This document shows positions 54,221-63,968 of a DNA stretch of 64,000 bases, piece by piece. This stretch comes from Aurantimonas manganoxydans SI85-9A1. Its GTDB lineage: Bacteria > Pseudomonadota > Alphaproteobacteria > Rhizobiales > Rhizobiaceae. The position numbers were made by a program, and so were the translations under genes. Numbering within the stretch: position 1 is the first letter of the stretch; each line of letters starts with the position of its first letter. The notes under the pieces are model-generated. The model made no database searches. It was not told the DNA's origin and saw nothing but the letters and a program-made list of their open reading frames with translations. The DNA lies in the NCBI RefSeq assembly GCF_000153465.1, contig NZ_CH672387.1:3094860-3158859 (forward strand), given 5' to 3'.

Positions 54221-55828
54221 TTACCGCCTCTGTCTGGCCAGACTCAGGAAGTGCCGTACCCTGGGTGGCAGATCGCCTTCATGGAAGCGCTGCAGTTCCG
54301 CCTGAACCTCCGCATCGGCCTTTGTCACACGCCCGTGCTGACGCAAATGCTCTGCCCATGACGGAACCATGAACCACTCGAGGATCGTGGCCGGCTTGGC
54401 GGCATCCTCCGCCACGCCCCAGGCGAACGCGCCATCCCTCCTGCGCTCGGACGCGAGCCGGAAGAGAACTTCGAGGAATGCGCTCCGATTGCTCGGGGCG
54501 ACGCAATATTCCACGGTGATCATGACCGGGCCGCGGTCCTGCGCTACCGGTCCTGCGACGAACGGCTCGGGCCAATGATGGGAGGCCTCGAGGTCCGTCT
54601 CGCCCTTCGGCAGTTTCGCACGGTGCATGGCGAGAGCGCTCGCGGTGAGCCCGGCAGCGGCGACGAGAAGTGCCCCCGGCACGCCGATTTGCTGCGCGAC
54701 CAGCCCCCAGGCCAGGCTGCCCGCGGCCATCGCGCCGTTGAACACGGTCAGGTAGACCGCCAGCGCCCTCCCCCGAACCCAGTTGGGAAGAACGGCCTGA
54801 GCCGTACCGTTGAGGGTCGTCAGCGCCATGATCCAGGCTGCGCCGAGGACCAGGAAGAGCGGCAGGGCCGCCCAGCGAGGCGGAGCAAGGGACAGGAGCG
54901 CCATGACCGCTGCGGCTAGCAAGGCCGCGAGAAGCACCACCCCGTCGACATCAAGCTTGGCCTGGATCTTGGGCATCAGCACGGCGCCGAGGATCGCCCC
55001 TGCACCGACAGTCCCCAGCAGAATGCCGTAGAAGCTCGCATCGCCGCCCAGCAGGTTGCGTGCGATGAGGGGCAGCAGCGCCCAGACCGAACTGGCCATG
55101 GCAAAGAACACGAAGGCGCGCAGCAGGACGCGATGGATCTCAGGGCTGGCGTGGACGTAGCGCAGACCAGCGCGGAAGGCGCCGTTGAAGCTTTCGGAGA
55201 GGTCGTTACGGGGGGCGGCAGGACGCTTCCACCACCAGAGCGCCGCGATCACGAACAGATAGCTCGCCACATCGGCGCCATAGGTCGCCGCCGCCCCGGC
55301 ACTTGCGAGGATCAGTCCGCCCGCCGCCGGGCCGATGGAGCGCGCAATGTTGATGCCGAGCGAGTTGAGTGCGACGGCACGCTTGAGTTCGTCCCGGGGC
55401 ACGAGGTCCGGCACGATCGACTGCCAGGCGGGGCCGATCAGGGCAGCGCCTACGCCGCCAAGGAACGTCAGCGCGACCAGCGCCTCGATCGTCAGGGAGT
55501 GCGTGGCCGCAAGCATGGCCAGCGAGAGACTGACGCCGGCCAGGAAGACCTGGACGCCGATCAGGAACCGGCGCCGGTCCAGAACGTCCGACAGCACACC
55601 CGCCGGGATGGCGAGCAGAAACACCGGCAGCGTCCCCGCCGCCTGGATCATGGCGACGGCGGCGGGCGATGCCGTGAGGTCCGTGACGAGCCACGCGCTC
55701 GCAACGTCGCGCATGAAACTGCCGACATTGCCGAGGATCGTCGCCGCCCACAGGACGGCGAAGACAGGGTGGCGCAGAGGCGCAAAACCTCCGTCGGCGA
55801 CGACGGGTCGGGACGCCGGGCTCGCCAC
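54221..55828 (-). CDS. MFS exporter with a C-terminal ABM-like domain
   Basis: A 535-residue protein. Residues 1-400 form a twelve-helix MFS_3 (EntS-like) exporter with PLRHPVFAVLWAATILGNVGS at the start and the loop motif GVLSDVLDRRRFL. After about residue 415 there is a soluble domain (VMITVEYCVAPSNRSAFLE to WFMVPSWAEHLRQH) that looks like an antibiotic-biosynthesis-monooxygenase/ABM fold. It is 6 bp after the alpha/beta hydrolase gene, so it may belong to the same unit. Confidence 0.87.
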   Translation of the reverse strand: MASPASRPVVADGGFAPLRHPVFAVLWAATILGNVGSFMRDVASAWLVTDLTASPAAVAMIQAAGTLPVFLLAIPAGVLSDVLDRRRFLIGVQVFLAGVSLSLAMLAATHSLTIEALVALTFLGGVGAALIGPAWQSIVPDLVPRDELKRAVALNSLGINIARSIGPAAGGLILASAGAAATYGADVASYLFVIAALWWWKRPAAPRNDLSESFNGAFRAGLRYVHASPEIHRVLLRAFVFFAMASSVWALLPLIARNLLGGDASFYGILLGTVGAGAILGAVLMPKIQAKLDVDGVVLLAALLAAAVMALLSLAPPRWAALPLFLVLGAAWIMALTTLNGTAQAVLPNWVRGRALAVYLTVFNGAMAAGSLAWGLVAQQIGVPGALLVAAAGLTASALAMHRAKLPKGETDLEASHHWPEPFVAGPVAQDRGPVMITVEYCVAPSNRSAFLEVLFRLASERRRDGAFAWGVAEDAAKPATILEWFMVPSWAEHLRQHGRVTKADAEVQAELQRFHEGDLPPRVRHFLSLARQRR

Positions 55829-55834
55829 GTCGGC

Positions 55835-56806
55835 TCAGCTCTTCACGAAGGCAAGGAGGTCGGGATTGAGGACTGCCCCATGCGTGGTGAGCATGCCGTG
55901 CGGGAAGCCTTCATAGACCTTCAGCGTCCCGTTCTTCAGGAGCTTGATCGACTTCAGCGCTGCATCCGCGATCGGCACGATCTGGTCGTCATCGCCGTGC
56001 ATGACCAGGGTCGGAACAGAGATGGCCTTCAGATCCTCCGTCTGGTCGGTCTCGGAGAAGGCCTTGATGCCGTCGTAATGCGCCTTGGCGCCGCCCATCA
56101 TGCCCTGACGCCACCAATTCTGGACGACACCCTGGTGGATTGTCGCGCCCTCGCGATTGAAGCCGTAGAACGGGCCGGAGGCCACGTCGAGGAAGGTCTG
56201 GGCCCGGTTTTCGGCAGTGCCTTTCCGAAATCCGTCGAACACTTCCAGCGGCAGGCCTTCGGGGTTGGCCTCGGTCTTCAGCATCAGTGGCGGCACCGCG
56301 CTGACGAGAACCGCCTTGGCGACGCGGCCGCTGGGCTCGCCGTGCCGGGCGACGTAGCGTGCGACTTCGCCGCCACCGGTCGAGTGGCCGATATGGACGG
56401 CATTCTTCAGGTCGAGCGCTTCGACCACCGCGAAGGCATCGGCCGCGTAATGATCCATATCGTGCCGGTCGCTGACCTGCGCCGAGCGTCCGTGCCCGCG
56501 CCGGTCATGGGCGACGACACGGTAGCCATTATGCAGGAAGAACAGCATCTGGCTGTCCCAGTCGTCCGACGACAGCGGCCAGCCATGATGGAACATGATG
56601 GGCTGCGCGTCTGTCGGCCCCCAATCCTTGTAGAAGATCTCGACGCCGTCGCTGGTTTTCACGGTAGCCATAGTGTGGGTCCTTTCCGGGTGGGTGGTGG
56701 TTGCGGACAACACCGTGCCGGGCAGCATGGCCGCGGCGGCGAGGCTGGTACCGCCGATGAGGGCATCGCGACGCGATACGGGCAACGTCGGGAATGGGCC
56801 GGTCAT
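55835..56806 (-). CDS. Exported alpha/beta hydrolase (non-haem chloroperoxidase type)
   Basis: A 323-residue hydrolase with a Tat-like signal ([19 protein letters not shown] at 10-28). The fold is seen as [27 protein letters not shown], nucleophile GHSTGGGEV, the acid in [10 protein letters not shown] and the histidine in GFPHGML. It matches the cofactor-free haloperoxidase/esterase group, normally cytoplasmic, so export is unusual. An internal ATG before [13 protein letters not shown] could give a cytoplasmic form. Its start overlaps the DoxX stop by 4 bases. Confidence 0.88.
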   Translation of the reverse strand: MTGPFPTLPVSRRDALIGGTSLAAAAMLPGTVLSATTTHPERTHTMATVKTSDGVEIFYKDWGPTDAQPIMFHHGWPLSSDDWDSQMLFFLHNGYRVVAHDRRGHGRSAQVSDRHDMDHYAADAFAVVEALDLKNAVHIGHSTGGGEVARYVARHGEPSGRVAKAVLVSAVPPLMLKTEANPEGLPLEVFDGFRKGTAENRAQTFLDVASGPFYGFNREGATIHQGVVQNWWRQGMMGGAKAHYDGIKAFSETDQTEDLKAISVPTLVMHGDDDQIVPIADAALKSIKLLKNGTLKVYEGFPHGMLTTHGAVLNPDLLAFVKS

Positions 56807-57240
56807 GGAACGTCTTCTCGCTTGAACCGAGCAGGCCGATCGAGACCGGCGACGATGACGAAGGCACCGACGAGACCGAGGTGCTCGAAAAAGGCGTCGG
56901 CGGTCATCTGGCGTGCCGTGCCCGGCTCCATCTCCCAGAAGCGCAGGGCCAGCATCGTCGCGGCGAGCGTGAAAGCGGCCAGGGCCAGAGCCGCGGCGCG
57001 CCGCCCGACGCCCGCCACGACCATGCCGGACGCGGCCAGCTCGAACGCGATCACAGCGATGGCGAACAGCGCGGACGGGCGGAGACCGAAATACGCAATC
57101 TCGTCCACGGCTCCGGGAAAGTCGGCGAGTTTCGAGATCGGCCCCTGGATGTAGGCGCCGCAGAGAGCGACCAGCGCCAGCCGTTCCGGCAACGTGCGGA
57201 ACAGGGCGTCGTGTCCTTGGGAAAGCGGAAGGGTCCTCAT
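56803..57240 (-). CDS. DoxX family membrane protein
   Basis: A 145-residue protein with four hydrophobic helices, typical DoxX. Segments such as [17 protein letters not shown] and [12 protein letters not shown], and the end of helix four [12 protein letters not shown], support this. ATG 57240 is two bases after the stop of the amidohydrolase gene, and the stop overlaps the alpha/beta hydrolase start. DoxX proteins are linked to thiol stress and sulphur oxidation; a role with the neighbouring hydrolases is likely but not specified. Confidence 0.85.
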   Translation of the reverse strand: MRTLPLSQGHDALFRTLPERLALVALCGAYIQGPISKLADFPGAVDEIAYFGLRPSALFAIAVIAFELAASGMVVAGVGRRAAALALAAFTLAATMLALRFWEMEPGTARQMTADAFFEHLGLVGAFVIVAGLDRPARFKREDVP

Positions 57241-57242
57241 CG

Positions 57243-59120
57243 TCAGACCGCCCAGCATGCGCAGCCGAGCGCGCCCCAGAAGCCCTTCAGGTCGGAGATC
57301 GGCAGGCTCGACGACCAGGCCGTCGCGTGGTCATGGCCATGCACGCCGCAATCATTGGCACAGCCGCAGGACGAGATCGCCGTGCGACGAAGCGAATTGC
57401 GCCCAGCGCCGTCCGGCTCGCCCCAGGCGGCATAGCCGCCGAAGCTTCGCACCGGCGACCAGTCCGGCATGGCGGGAGGGATGTCGGTTTCGTCTTCGGC
57501 GGAAAAGTCGCCCGCGCCATACACCACACGGCCCCCCACCATGGTGAGATCGGAGGTGAGGTGCGAGATCTCGTCTTCGGCACAGACGAAGAAGTCCTTC
57601 GACGGAACGACGAGGTCGGCGAACTGGCCCGCCTCGATCCGTCCCTTCCTGCCCTCCTCGTTCGAGAACCAGGTGACGTTCTCCGTCCACATGCGGAGCG
57701 CCGTTTCGCGGTCGAGGCAGTTCCTGGGGGGCGTGATCCGCAAGCCGCCGACCGTGCGGCCGGTGATCATCCAGGCGAGCGAGACCCAGGGATTGTAGGA
57801 GGCAACGCGCGTGGCGTCGGTTCCGGCCGAGGTTCGAACGCCCTTCTCCAGCATGCGGGCGACGGGCGGCGTGGCTTCCGCCGCACCGAAGCCGTAGCGT
57901 TCGACAAAATACTCGCCCTGATAGGCCATGCGGTGCTGCACCGCGATGCCGCCGCCGAGTGCCGCGACGCGGTCGATCGACTGGTCGGAGATGGTTTCGG
58001 CATGGTCGAAGAACCAGTTCAGCCCCTCCAGCGGGATGTCCTGATTGACCTTCTCGAAAACGTCCAGCGCTCTCGAGATCGTCTCGTCGTAGGTCGCATG
58101 CATGCGCCACGGCCAGCGGTTCTCGGCGAGCACACGCACGACGCCTTCGAGATCACCCTCCATTTCGGGCGGCATGTCCGGCCGCTCGACCCTGAAATCC
58201 TCGAAATCGGCAGCGGAGAAGACAAGCATCTCGCCCGCTCCGTTGTGCCGGAAGTAGTCGTCGCCCTGCTTGTACCGGGACGTCGCCGTCCAGCGAAGAA
58301 AGTCCTCCTTCTCCTCCTTCGGCTTCTGGGTGAACAGATTGTAGGCCAGGCGGACGGTCAGCAACTTCTCGTCCGCCAGCTTCTGGATCACCGCATAGTC
58401 GTCCGGATAGTTCTGGAAGCCGCCGCCGGCGTCGATTGCGCCCGTGACGCCGAGCCTGTTGAGTTCGCGCATGAAATGGCGCGTGGAATTGAGCTGGTAG
58501 TCGAAGGGGAGTTTGGGGCCCTTGGCGAGCGTCGCGTACAGGATGGCGGCGTTCGGCTTGGCCAGCAGCAGTCCCGTCGGGCTGCCGGACGCATCGCGCA
58601 CGATCTCGCCTCCAGGTGGCGCCGGCGTCTCCTTCGTATAGCCGACGGCGCGAAGCGCCGCGCCGTTGAGCAATGCGCGATCGTAAAGATGGAGGAGGAA
58701 GACCGGCGTATCCGGGGCGACCGCGTTGATCTCGTCGATGGTCGGCAAGCGCTTCTCGGCGAACTGATGCTCGGTGAACCCGCCAACGACCCGCACCCAT
58801 TGCGGCGGGGGCGTCACCGCAACCTGCCGCTTCAGCATGTCCATGGCGTCGGCAAGGCTGCGCACGCCATCCCAGCGCAGCTCCATGTTGAAGTTCAGAC
58901 CGCCGCGAATGATGTGGAGATGATTGTCGATCAGGCCGGGAAGGACGCGGCGCCCCTTCAGGTCGATCACCCTCGTGTCGGGCCCGCGATGCGCCATGAT
59001 CTCGCTCGTGCGGCCGACCGCAAGGAAACTGCCGTCCTTGACGGCGATGGACTCGGCGCTCGGGTTGATGCGGTCGAGCGTCGACACCAGTCCGCTGTGG
59101 AGAATGAGATCGGCAGTCAT
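57243..59120 (-). CDS. YtcJ-like metal-dependent amidohydrolase
   Basis: A 625-residue amidohydrolase. The metal pair is His67-x-His69 in PGLIDNHLH; later ligands appear in WFFDHAE and [15 protein letters not shown]. The body is typical of YtcJ/NfdA proteins (N-substituted formamide deformylases). The last 45 residues have a Cys/His-rich stretch, [14 protein letters not shown], and a further CAC before the end, which could bind a second metal. It leads the DoxX/hydrolase/exporter series on the minus strand. Confidence 0.9.
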   Translation of the reverse strand: MTADLILHSGLVSTLDRINPSAESIAVKDGSFLAVGRTSEIMAHRGPDTRVIDLKGRRVLPGLIDNHLHIIRGGLNFNMELRWDGVRSLADAMDMLKRQVAVTPPPQWVRVVGGFTEHQFAEKRLPTIDEINAVAPDTPVFLLHLYDRALLNGAALRAVGYTKETPAPPGGEIVRDASGSPTGLLLAKPNAAILYATLAKGPKLPFDYQLNSTRHFMRELNRLGVTGAIDAGGGFQNYPDDYAVIQKLADEKLLTVRLAYNLFTQKPKEEKEDFLRWTATSRYKQGDDYFRHNGAGEMLVFSAADFEDFRVERPDMPPEMEGDLEGVVRVLAENRWPWRMHATYDETISRALDVFEKVNQDIPLEGLNWFFDHAETISDQSIDRVAALGGGIAVQHRMAYQGEYFVERYGFGAAEATPPVARMLEKGVRTSAGTDATRVASYNPWVSLAWMITGRTVGGLRITPPRNCLDRETALRMWTENVTWFSNEEGRKGRIEAGQFADLVVPSKDFFVCAEDEISHLTSDLTMVGGRVVYGAGDFSAEDETDIPPAMPDWSPVRSFGGYAAWGEPDGAGRNSLRRTAISSCGCANDCGVHGHDHATAWSSSLPISDLKGFWGALGCACWAV

Positions 59121-59208
59121 GCGCGGGTCTCCGATGAATGGAATCGCCCCTGCGGGAGCGGAGAAGCCGAGAGTGAAGGCGACGCGGGGAACGGTTCCGG
59201 CTCCGGCA

Positions 59209-59487
59209 TCAGCCTTTCCTCGATGCCGGAGTAGCGGCGTCCGACGTGCGCTCGCCTGTCGGCAGGTGCCCGAAGACGTGAGGACGGATCTGGCGGTTCA
59301 GCACGGCGGACGTATCGGTCGACCGGCCCACCGCGGCCTTCACGAGATGCGGGATCTGCTCGCCGAGGAGGATGCCGAGGAGCCCGACGAGCGCAACGAT
59401 CGGCGGCGCGGGAGAACGCACGTTGATCAGGGCGTAGACGACGCCAACGAGGAGCCCTGCGCCGATGGAGGCGATGTAGATCCTCAT
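59209..59487 (-). CDS. XapX domain protein
   Basis: A 92-residue membrane protein with two helices. MRIYIASIGAGLLVGVVYALINVRSPAPP and ALVGLLGILLGEQ are the XapX domain (positions about 1-50), followed by a polar tail that is longer than usual. ATG 59487 has GGAAATC upstream. It is 88 bp before the amidohydrolase gene and probably in the same unit. XapX has no known biochemical role. Confidence 0.87.
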   Translation of the reverse strand: MRIYIASIGAGLLVGVVYALINVRSPAPPIVALVGLLGILLGEQIPHLVKAAVGRSTDTSAVLNRQIRPHVFGHLPTGERTSDAATPASRKG

Positions 59488-59616
59488 GTCGATTTCCTTC
59501 CGTCCAGAGATCGGGCGAGACAGGCCGCAAGGTTCCGAAGATCCCGGCGAAGCCCGAGCGATTGGCCCTGGTGGTCCGCACGGCGCGGGCCCGGTCGGAC
59601 CACCAGCGTTTTCGCT

Positions 59617-60273
59617 TCAGTGGCCTTCCGACGCGCCGAACATGGTCTTGGCGTAGGTGACACCGAGGCCGTAAGCCCCGCCGAACTGCCGTGCGATCCC
59701 GGTGGTCATGTCGTAAGTTTCGCCACGCGCCCAGTCTCGCTGGAGCTCCAGCAGATACTGCAGCGACGTCATCGGACGCACGCCGGCCTGGATCATGCGC
59801 TCCATCGCCCGCTCATGCGCCTCGTCGGAGACGTCGCCGCAGGCGTCGGCGATCACATAGGCTTCGAACCCCTGATCGAGGGCCGAGAGGGTCGGCCCGA
59901 CGATGCAGACGCTGGTCCACAGGCCGGCGAAGACGATGCGCGTCTTGCCGATCCGGTTGACCTCGTCGATCACCGCTGCGTCCTCCCAGGTGTTCATTGA
60001 CGTCCGGTCGAGCAGGGTCTGCCCCGGAAACGCGGTGGTGATCTCTTCGAACATCGGCCCGGAGAAGCTCTTTTCCGCGACCGTCGTCAGGATGGTGGGC
60101 ACGTCGAACCCGGCGGCGGCACGCGAGATCAGTGCAGCGTTGTTGCGCAGCATCACGGCGTCGATGGACCTGGTGGCGAAGGACATCTGCGACTGGAAGT
60201 CGATGAGAACCAGCGCGTGATCCGTCGGAGAGATCAGGAGCGGCCCGGCAGTGGCAGTGGCTTTGATCGGCAT
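59617..60273 (-). CDS. Isochorismatase family hydrolase (YcaC-like)
   Basis: A 218-residue cysteine hydrolase. The catalytic aspartate is Asp25 in LVLIDFQSQMSF and the nucleophile Cys123 in GLWTSVCIVGPT; RTSMNTWED and VIADACGDVSDEAHE resemble YcaC. It would hydrolyse a small amide or related compound. It stands 129 bp upstream of the XapX gene on the same strand and may start the minus-strand unit that includes amidohydrolase, DoxX and alpha/beta hydrolase. Confidence 0.88.
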   Translation of the reverse strand: MPIKATATAGPLLISPTDHALVLIDFQSQMSFATRSIDAVMLRNNAALISRAAAGFDVPTILTTVAEKSFSGPMFEEITTAFPGQTLLDRTSMNTWEDAAVIDEVNRIGKTRIVFAGLWTSVCIVGPTLSALDQGFEAYVIADACGDVSDEAHERAMERMIQAGVRPMTSLQYLLELQRDWARGETYDMTTGIARQFGGAYGLGVTYAKTMFGASEGH

Positions 60274-60393
60274 GTTGTGTTTCCTGTGTTGTCGATGAGC
60301 ACGGAGGGGCGTTCGCGCCGGCGCTTGCCGCGCGTGTCATGTCCCGATTGGGTCGATGCTTGGCAGTTCGGAGCCGGTGCCCCGACGCCGCGT

Positions 60394-60804
60394 TCAGGTC
60401 GTAGAGGGATCCACCGGCAGGCCCGGCTCCCCGTCTTCTTCGCCGAACGCTGCCGCGATGGCGGCCGCAAGCGGGCCCGGTTCCAGCGGTTTGGTCAGGA
60501 CCGCAAGGATGCCTTCCGCCCTTGCCCGTTCCATGACCGGTGCGGTCGGGAAGGCCGTGATCAGGATGGTCGGCAGGCGCCGGCCGGTCTCGTGCAGCCG
60601 GCGGTGCAGTTCCAGGCCGGTCATGGCCGGCATCCGGATATCGGCGATGAGGCAGTCGGGTTCGATCATGGGCATCGTCTCCAGAATCTCCGGTCCGCTG
60701 CCGAACTCGGCGACGCGAAACCCCATGGCGCGCAAAAGGGCGGACAGAGCCTGGCGCGCCGAAGCGTCGTCATCGACGATCGCGATCAGGCGTGCCTCAC
60801 TCAT
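60394..60804 (-). CDS. Single-domain response regulator (receiver only)
   Basis: A 136-residue CheY-like receiver. Asp11 to Asp13 form the acidic pocket, Asp55 (CLIADIRMP) is the likely phosphoryl acceptor and the conserved lysine is in VLTKPLEPG. There is no output domain, so it may act as a phosphate sink or relay for the kinase encoded upstream. It is 143 bp after the FixJ-type gene on the same strand. Confidence 0.9.
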   Translation of the reverse strand: MSEARLIAIVDDDASARQALSALLRAMGFRVAEFGSGPEILETMPMIEPDCLIADIRMPAMTGLELHRRLHETGRRLPTILITAFPTAPVMERARAEGILAVLTKPLEPGPLAAAIAAAFGEEDGEPGLPVDPSTT

Positions 60805-60947
60805 GGCTGACCCTCCCGCCGCCGCCGAAGTGGCCCTGCTGGAAGCGTCCGCTGGCGGAGGATGCGACCGCGAAGCAGCTTGTCGCTTCAGGGGAGACAG
60901 TGCCGAAAAGGGGAGGTTCGGCGCAATTGTGCGGTGGTATAACCGCG

Positions 60948-61571
60948 CTACGCCCTCTGGATGGCGGCGTCGTTGGCCAGCCTGTCGGCCGCCCGGACGA
61001 GATCGGGCAGACCGGCCACCTGCATCTTCGTCATGACGGCGGCACGGTGAACCTTCACCGTCACCTCGCTCAGACCGAGATCGCCGGCGATCTGCTTGTT
61101 CAGCCGACCGGTCACCACCTGCGCCATCACCTGGCGTTCGCGCGGGGTCAGCGTCTCCCAGCGTTGCCGAATGACGGCGAAGGCCTCCCCCTCCGCCCGC
61201 TGCCTGCGGTCGATTTCCAGCGCCGTGTGAACCGCGTCGAGGAGATCCTGTTCGCGAAACGGCTTGGTCAGGAACTCCACCGCACCGTCCTTCATCGCCG
61301 CAACGGACATGGGAATGTCACCATGTCCAGTGATGAAGACGATCGGCGGATGGGAGCCCAGCGCCAAAAGTTCCCGTTGCAGGTCCAGCCCGCTGGCGCC
61401 CGGCAGCCGGATGTCGAGAACGAGGCAGGAGGGTTGCTGGCCGCGCTCGACAAGCAGGAAGTCGCCGGTGGTGGCGAAGCCGGCCACGTCGTAGCCGACC
61501 GACCGCAACAGGCTCGAGACCGCCTCGCGGACCGATGCGTCGTCGTCCACCACGAATACCGTCGCGTTCAT
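60948..61571 (-). CDS. FixJ family two-component response regulator
   Basis: A 207-residue regulator: receiver with Asp53 (CLVLDIRLPG) as phosphorylation site and FLTKPFREQDLL containing the switch lysine, then a LuxR-type helix-turn-helix (LTPRERQVMAQVVTGRLNKQ and LSEVTVKVHRAAVMTKM). It is coupled to the kinase gene by a 4-base overlap, so the two form one pair. FixJ-type regulators activate respiratory or symbiotic genes, but the target here is unknown. Confidence 0.93.
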   Translation of the reverse strand: MNATVFVVDDDASVREAVSSLLRSVGYDVAGFATTGDFLLVERGQQPSCLVLDIRLPGASGLDLQRELLALGSHPPIVFITGHGDIPMSVAAMKDGAVEFLTKPFREQDLLDAVHTALEIDRRQRAEGEAFAVIRQRWETLTPRERQVMAQVVTGRLNKQIAGDLGLSEVTVKVHRAAVMTKMQVAGLPDLVRAADRLANDAAIQRA

Positions 61572-63166
61572 GGTCCGGCCCGATCATCCGATGATGCGTC
61601 GCGGGACACCGTAGCGGCCGGAAGCGCGATCGTGAAGATCGTGCCCTGCGGATGATTGGGGGCGTGGGTGACCCGGCCGCCATGGGCCTCGGCCACGACG
61701 CGGCAGAACATCAACCCCATGCCCATCCCGTCCAGCTTGGTGGTGACGAAGGGCTCGAAGATCGCATGACCCGTCGCCGGCTCGATGCCGATCCCGGTAT
61801 CTGCCACGGACAAAGTCACGCGATCTTCCTGCCCGCTCGTCGCCACCAGCAGACGTCGCGGATCGCTCGGCCCGGCCAGCATCGCGTCGACGGCGTTCGA
61901 AACGAGATTGGCCACCAGCCGCTGGATCTGGGCCGGATTGCCGAGCACACGGGGGAGCGGCGCATGCAGGCACGTCGTCACCGCGATCCCGGCGAGACGC
62001 GTCTCGTCGGCCGCCCGGCGCAGCGCGTCCGCGACGATTGCGTTGAGGTCCAGAGGCTCGCAATCTCGCGCGCCGCGCCGGAACATCGTGCGCACCCCGG
62101 CGACGACTTCGCCGGCGGCATGGCCATCGGCGACGATCCGCCGGAAGGCGTCTCCGGCTTCCGCGAGATCGGGTTGCGGCCGGTCGAGCCAGCGAAGGCC
62201 CGCCGACGCATTGGTCACCATGCTCGCAAGGGGCTGATTGACCTCGTGCGCGACCATGGCCGAGAGCGCCTCCATCGCAGTGAGGCGATCGCTGCGGGCG
62301 CGCTGCTCCGCGGCCATCGAGCGCGCGAGGCGCCCCTGCATCAGTACCGCTTCCGACAGGAGCACCATCAGCACGAGGCTGGCCGACGCCAGACCGTACA
62401 CGCGGCCCGCCCACCATCCGAGGCTGAGCCGCAAGCCCGCGCTGACATAGGCAAGAAGAACGGTCTCGATGGTCAGGGCGACGAGGACCACGATCAGCCA
62501 TGTGTCGACGACGCTGCGCACGCCGCGCACCAGAAGGGCAATGCCCGCCGCGTAGAGAAGCAGCGCGATCGCCGGAACGAGCATCCAGACGATCGTCAGG
62601 GTTCCGCCAGCCGAGAGAAACGGCGGCAGCCAGCCCGCCGTGCCGAGGACGTAGAATGCCACCGTCAGCGTCCAGAGCAGGACCGCCACGACACAGGTCG
62701 CGATCCGCCTGCGCATCCCGCGCAGGCCGACGGGTCCGACCGGCCGGTTCTTGAGAAGCGCATAAGCGACAACGGCCATCGGGAAGAGCAGCCGCCGCAA
62801 CGCCGCGATGGCGGCCGTGCCCTGCGGGCCGCTGTCGAGGCCGAACGCCTGGAACACTCCGGGAAAACTCAGCATCCATGGAACGATGCTCAGTGCCGAG
62901 ACGAGATAGCCGGCCGCCAGGATGAGGACCGCGGTGCGCGGCATGACGTAATACAGCGAGAACAGAAGGCCGGCGGTGATTGCCTCAGCCAGAAACACTG
63001 CCGCTCCATAGGCCGGAAGAAGCCCCTCCGTTCCCGGCAGATGAATGCGGGCGAAGGGCGTAACCAGAAGCCCCGCGATGCACAGGACGGCGATCGTGCC
63101 CCAGGCGAGCTTCGCCTGCCCCGGGGTCGGCATCGATGTCGACAGGAGAAACCGATTGTCGTCCAA
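61568..63166 (-). CDS. Membrane sensor histidine kinase (MASE4-like sensor)
   Basis: A 532-residue kinase. Eight or so hydrophobic helices fill residues 25-275 (a MASE4-like sensor), followed by the H-box with His307 (MVAHEVNQPLASM) and a HATPase domain with NLVSNAVDAM, DTGIGIEP and GMGMGLMFC. TTG 63166 is chosen, with GGGAG 7 bases upstream; ATG 63133 lacks a good ribosome site. It phosphorylates the FixJ-type regulator encoded next and perhaps the receiver-only protein. No PAS or haem domain is seen, so the signal may be lipid or quinone linked. Confidence 0.9.
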   Translation of the reverse strand: MDDNRFLLSTSMPTPGQAKLAWGTIAVLCIAGLLVTPFARIHLPGTEGLLPAYGAAVFLAEAITAGLLFSLYYVMPRTAVLILAAGYLVSALSIVPWMLSFPGVFQAFGLDSGPQGTAAIAALRRLLFPMAVVAYALLKNRPVGPVGLRGMRRRIATCVVAVLLWTLTVAFYVLGTAGWLPPFLSAGGTLTIVWMLVPAIALLLYAAGIALLVRGVRSVVDTWLIVVLVALTIETVLLAYVSAGLRLSLGWWAGRVYGLASASLVLMVLLSEAVLMQGRLARSMAAEQRARSDRLTAMEALSAMVAHEVNQPLASMVTNASAGLRWLDRPQPDLAEAGDAFRRIVADGHAAGEVVAGVRTMFRRGARDCEPLDLNAIVADALRRAADETRLAGIAVTTCLHAPLPRVLGNPAQIQRLVANLVSNAVDAMLAGPSDPRRLLVATSGQEDRVTLSVADTGIGIEPATGHAIFEPFVTTKLDGMGMGLMFCRVVAEAHGGRVTHAPNHPQGTIFTIALPAATVSRDASSDDRAGP

Positions 63167-63665
63167 GTCTCGTCTCCCGCGCCAATGGTATCTTTGCTCC
63201 AGTCGGCACCGCACTCCAAGTCGGTCATTCCATTGTTTACAGGAACGCGAAGGGCGAACTGAGCTTCTGAGCCACTGCCGACCGGCGCAATCGATGACGC
63301 GACGCCGCCAAATGCCGACATCGAAGACACTGTCGCAGAATTTCTCGTGACGGGGCGCCAGACGGCGGGCAGCAACGCAGTCTCAATTGGGGTCGTCGGG
63401 CTCCGCCGATCCGGCCGAAGGAGCAATCCCCGGCGTCGGAGGAGCGGACGCAAGGGCCGAACCTTCGCGTTTGACGGCCGGCACCGGCAGCGCGGCGGGA
63501 ACCTTCCGAGTTTTTTATTCCGATCGGTATTGAAGTCCTTGAACCGGCCGACGCGCCCATCTATCTGATCGCTACCAATCGGTACATATCGCACCGATCC
63601 GGACGCTCGCCGCCTCTTCCGATGATCTGGGGCCTGGCGCAGCGCCTGTCACAAAGGGCACGATC
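63167..63665. other. Gap of 499 bp between the kinase and the last gene
   Basis: No gene is supported. A weak inverted repeat ATCGGT-N9-ACCGAT (63578-63598) stands 68 bp before the final gene, and an AT-rich TTTTTTATTCC stretch lies near 63510. These are possible promoter elements for the divergent genes. Confidence 0.4.
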
Positions 63666-63968
63666 ATGACCCGTCTTCTCGCCACCAGTGCCGGCGCGCT
63701 CGTTCTGTTCGGCACGACCCTGGCTTCCGCGCAATACGTGCCCGGTTCCGACGCGACCAGCCGCGCCAACGGTTTCGCCGAGCGCGAACGGATTGCCGCC
63801 GGATATCCCGATGCCGTTACCCGGCCGACAACGCGCAATTCGACCTACGGCTATCCGGTCGCCGGTCCGTCATCGGCCAACATTCCGGGCTCCGAATACG
63901 CCCGCAAGCGAGCCGAAGAGGCTGTCCGGGCGAGCGTCCTGCGCCCGAGCCGCGCTGGCGGCTTCTAA
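63666..63968 (+). CDS. Small secreted hypothetical protein
   Basis: A 100-residue protein with a signal peptide (MTRLLATSAGALVLFGTTLA, cleavage near ASAQ) and a mature part of about 77 polar residues rich in Ala, Arg, Ser and Tyr, including ATSRANGFAERERIAAGYP and EYARKRAEEAV. No cysteines and no membrane helix beyond the signal. I do not recognise a family. Its ATG has no strong ribosome site (GGGCACGATC precedes). Divergent from the sensor kinase gene. Confidence 0.65.
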   Translation: MTRLLATSAGALVLFGTTLASAQYVPGSDATSRANGFAERERIAAGYPDAVTRPTTRNSTYGYPVAGPSSANIPGSEYARKRAEEAVRASVLRPSRAGGF

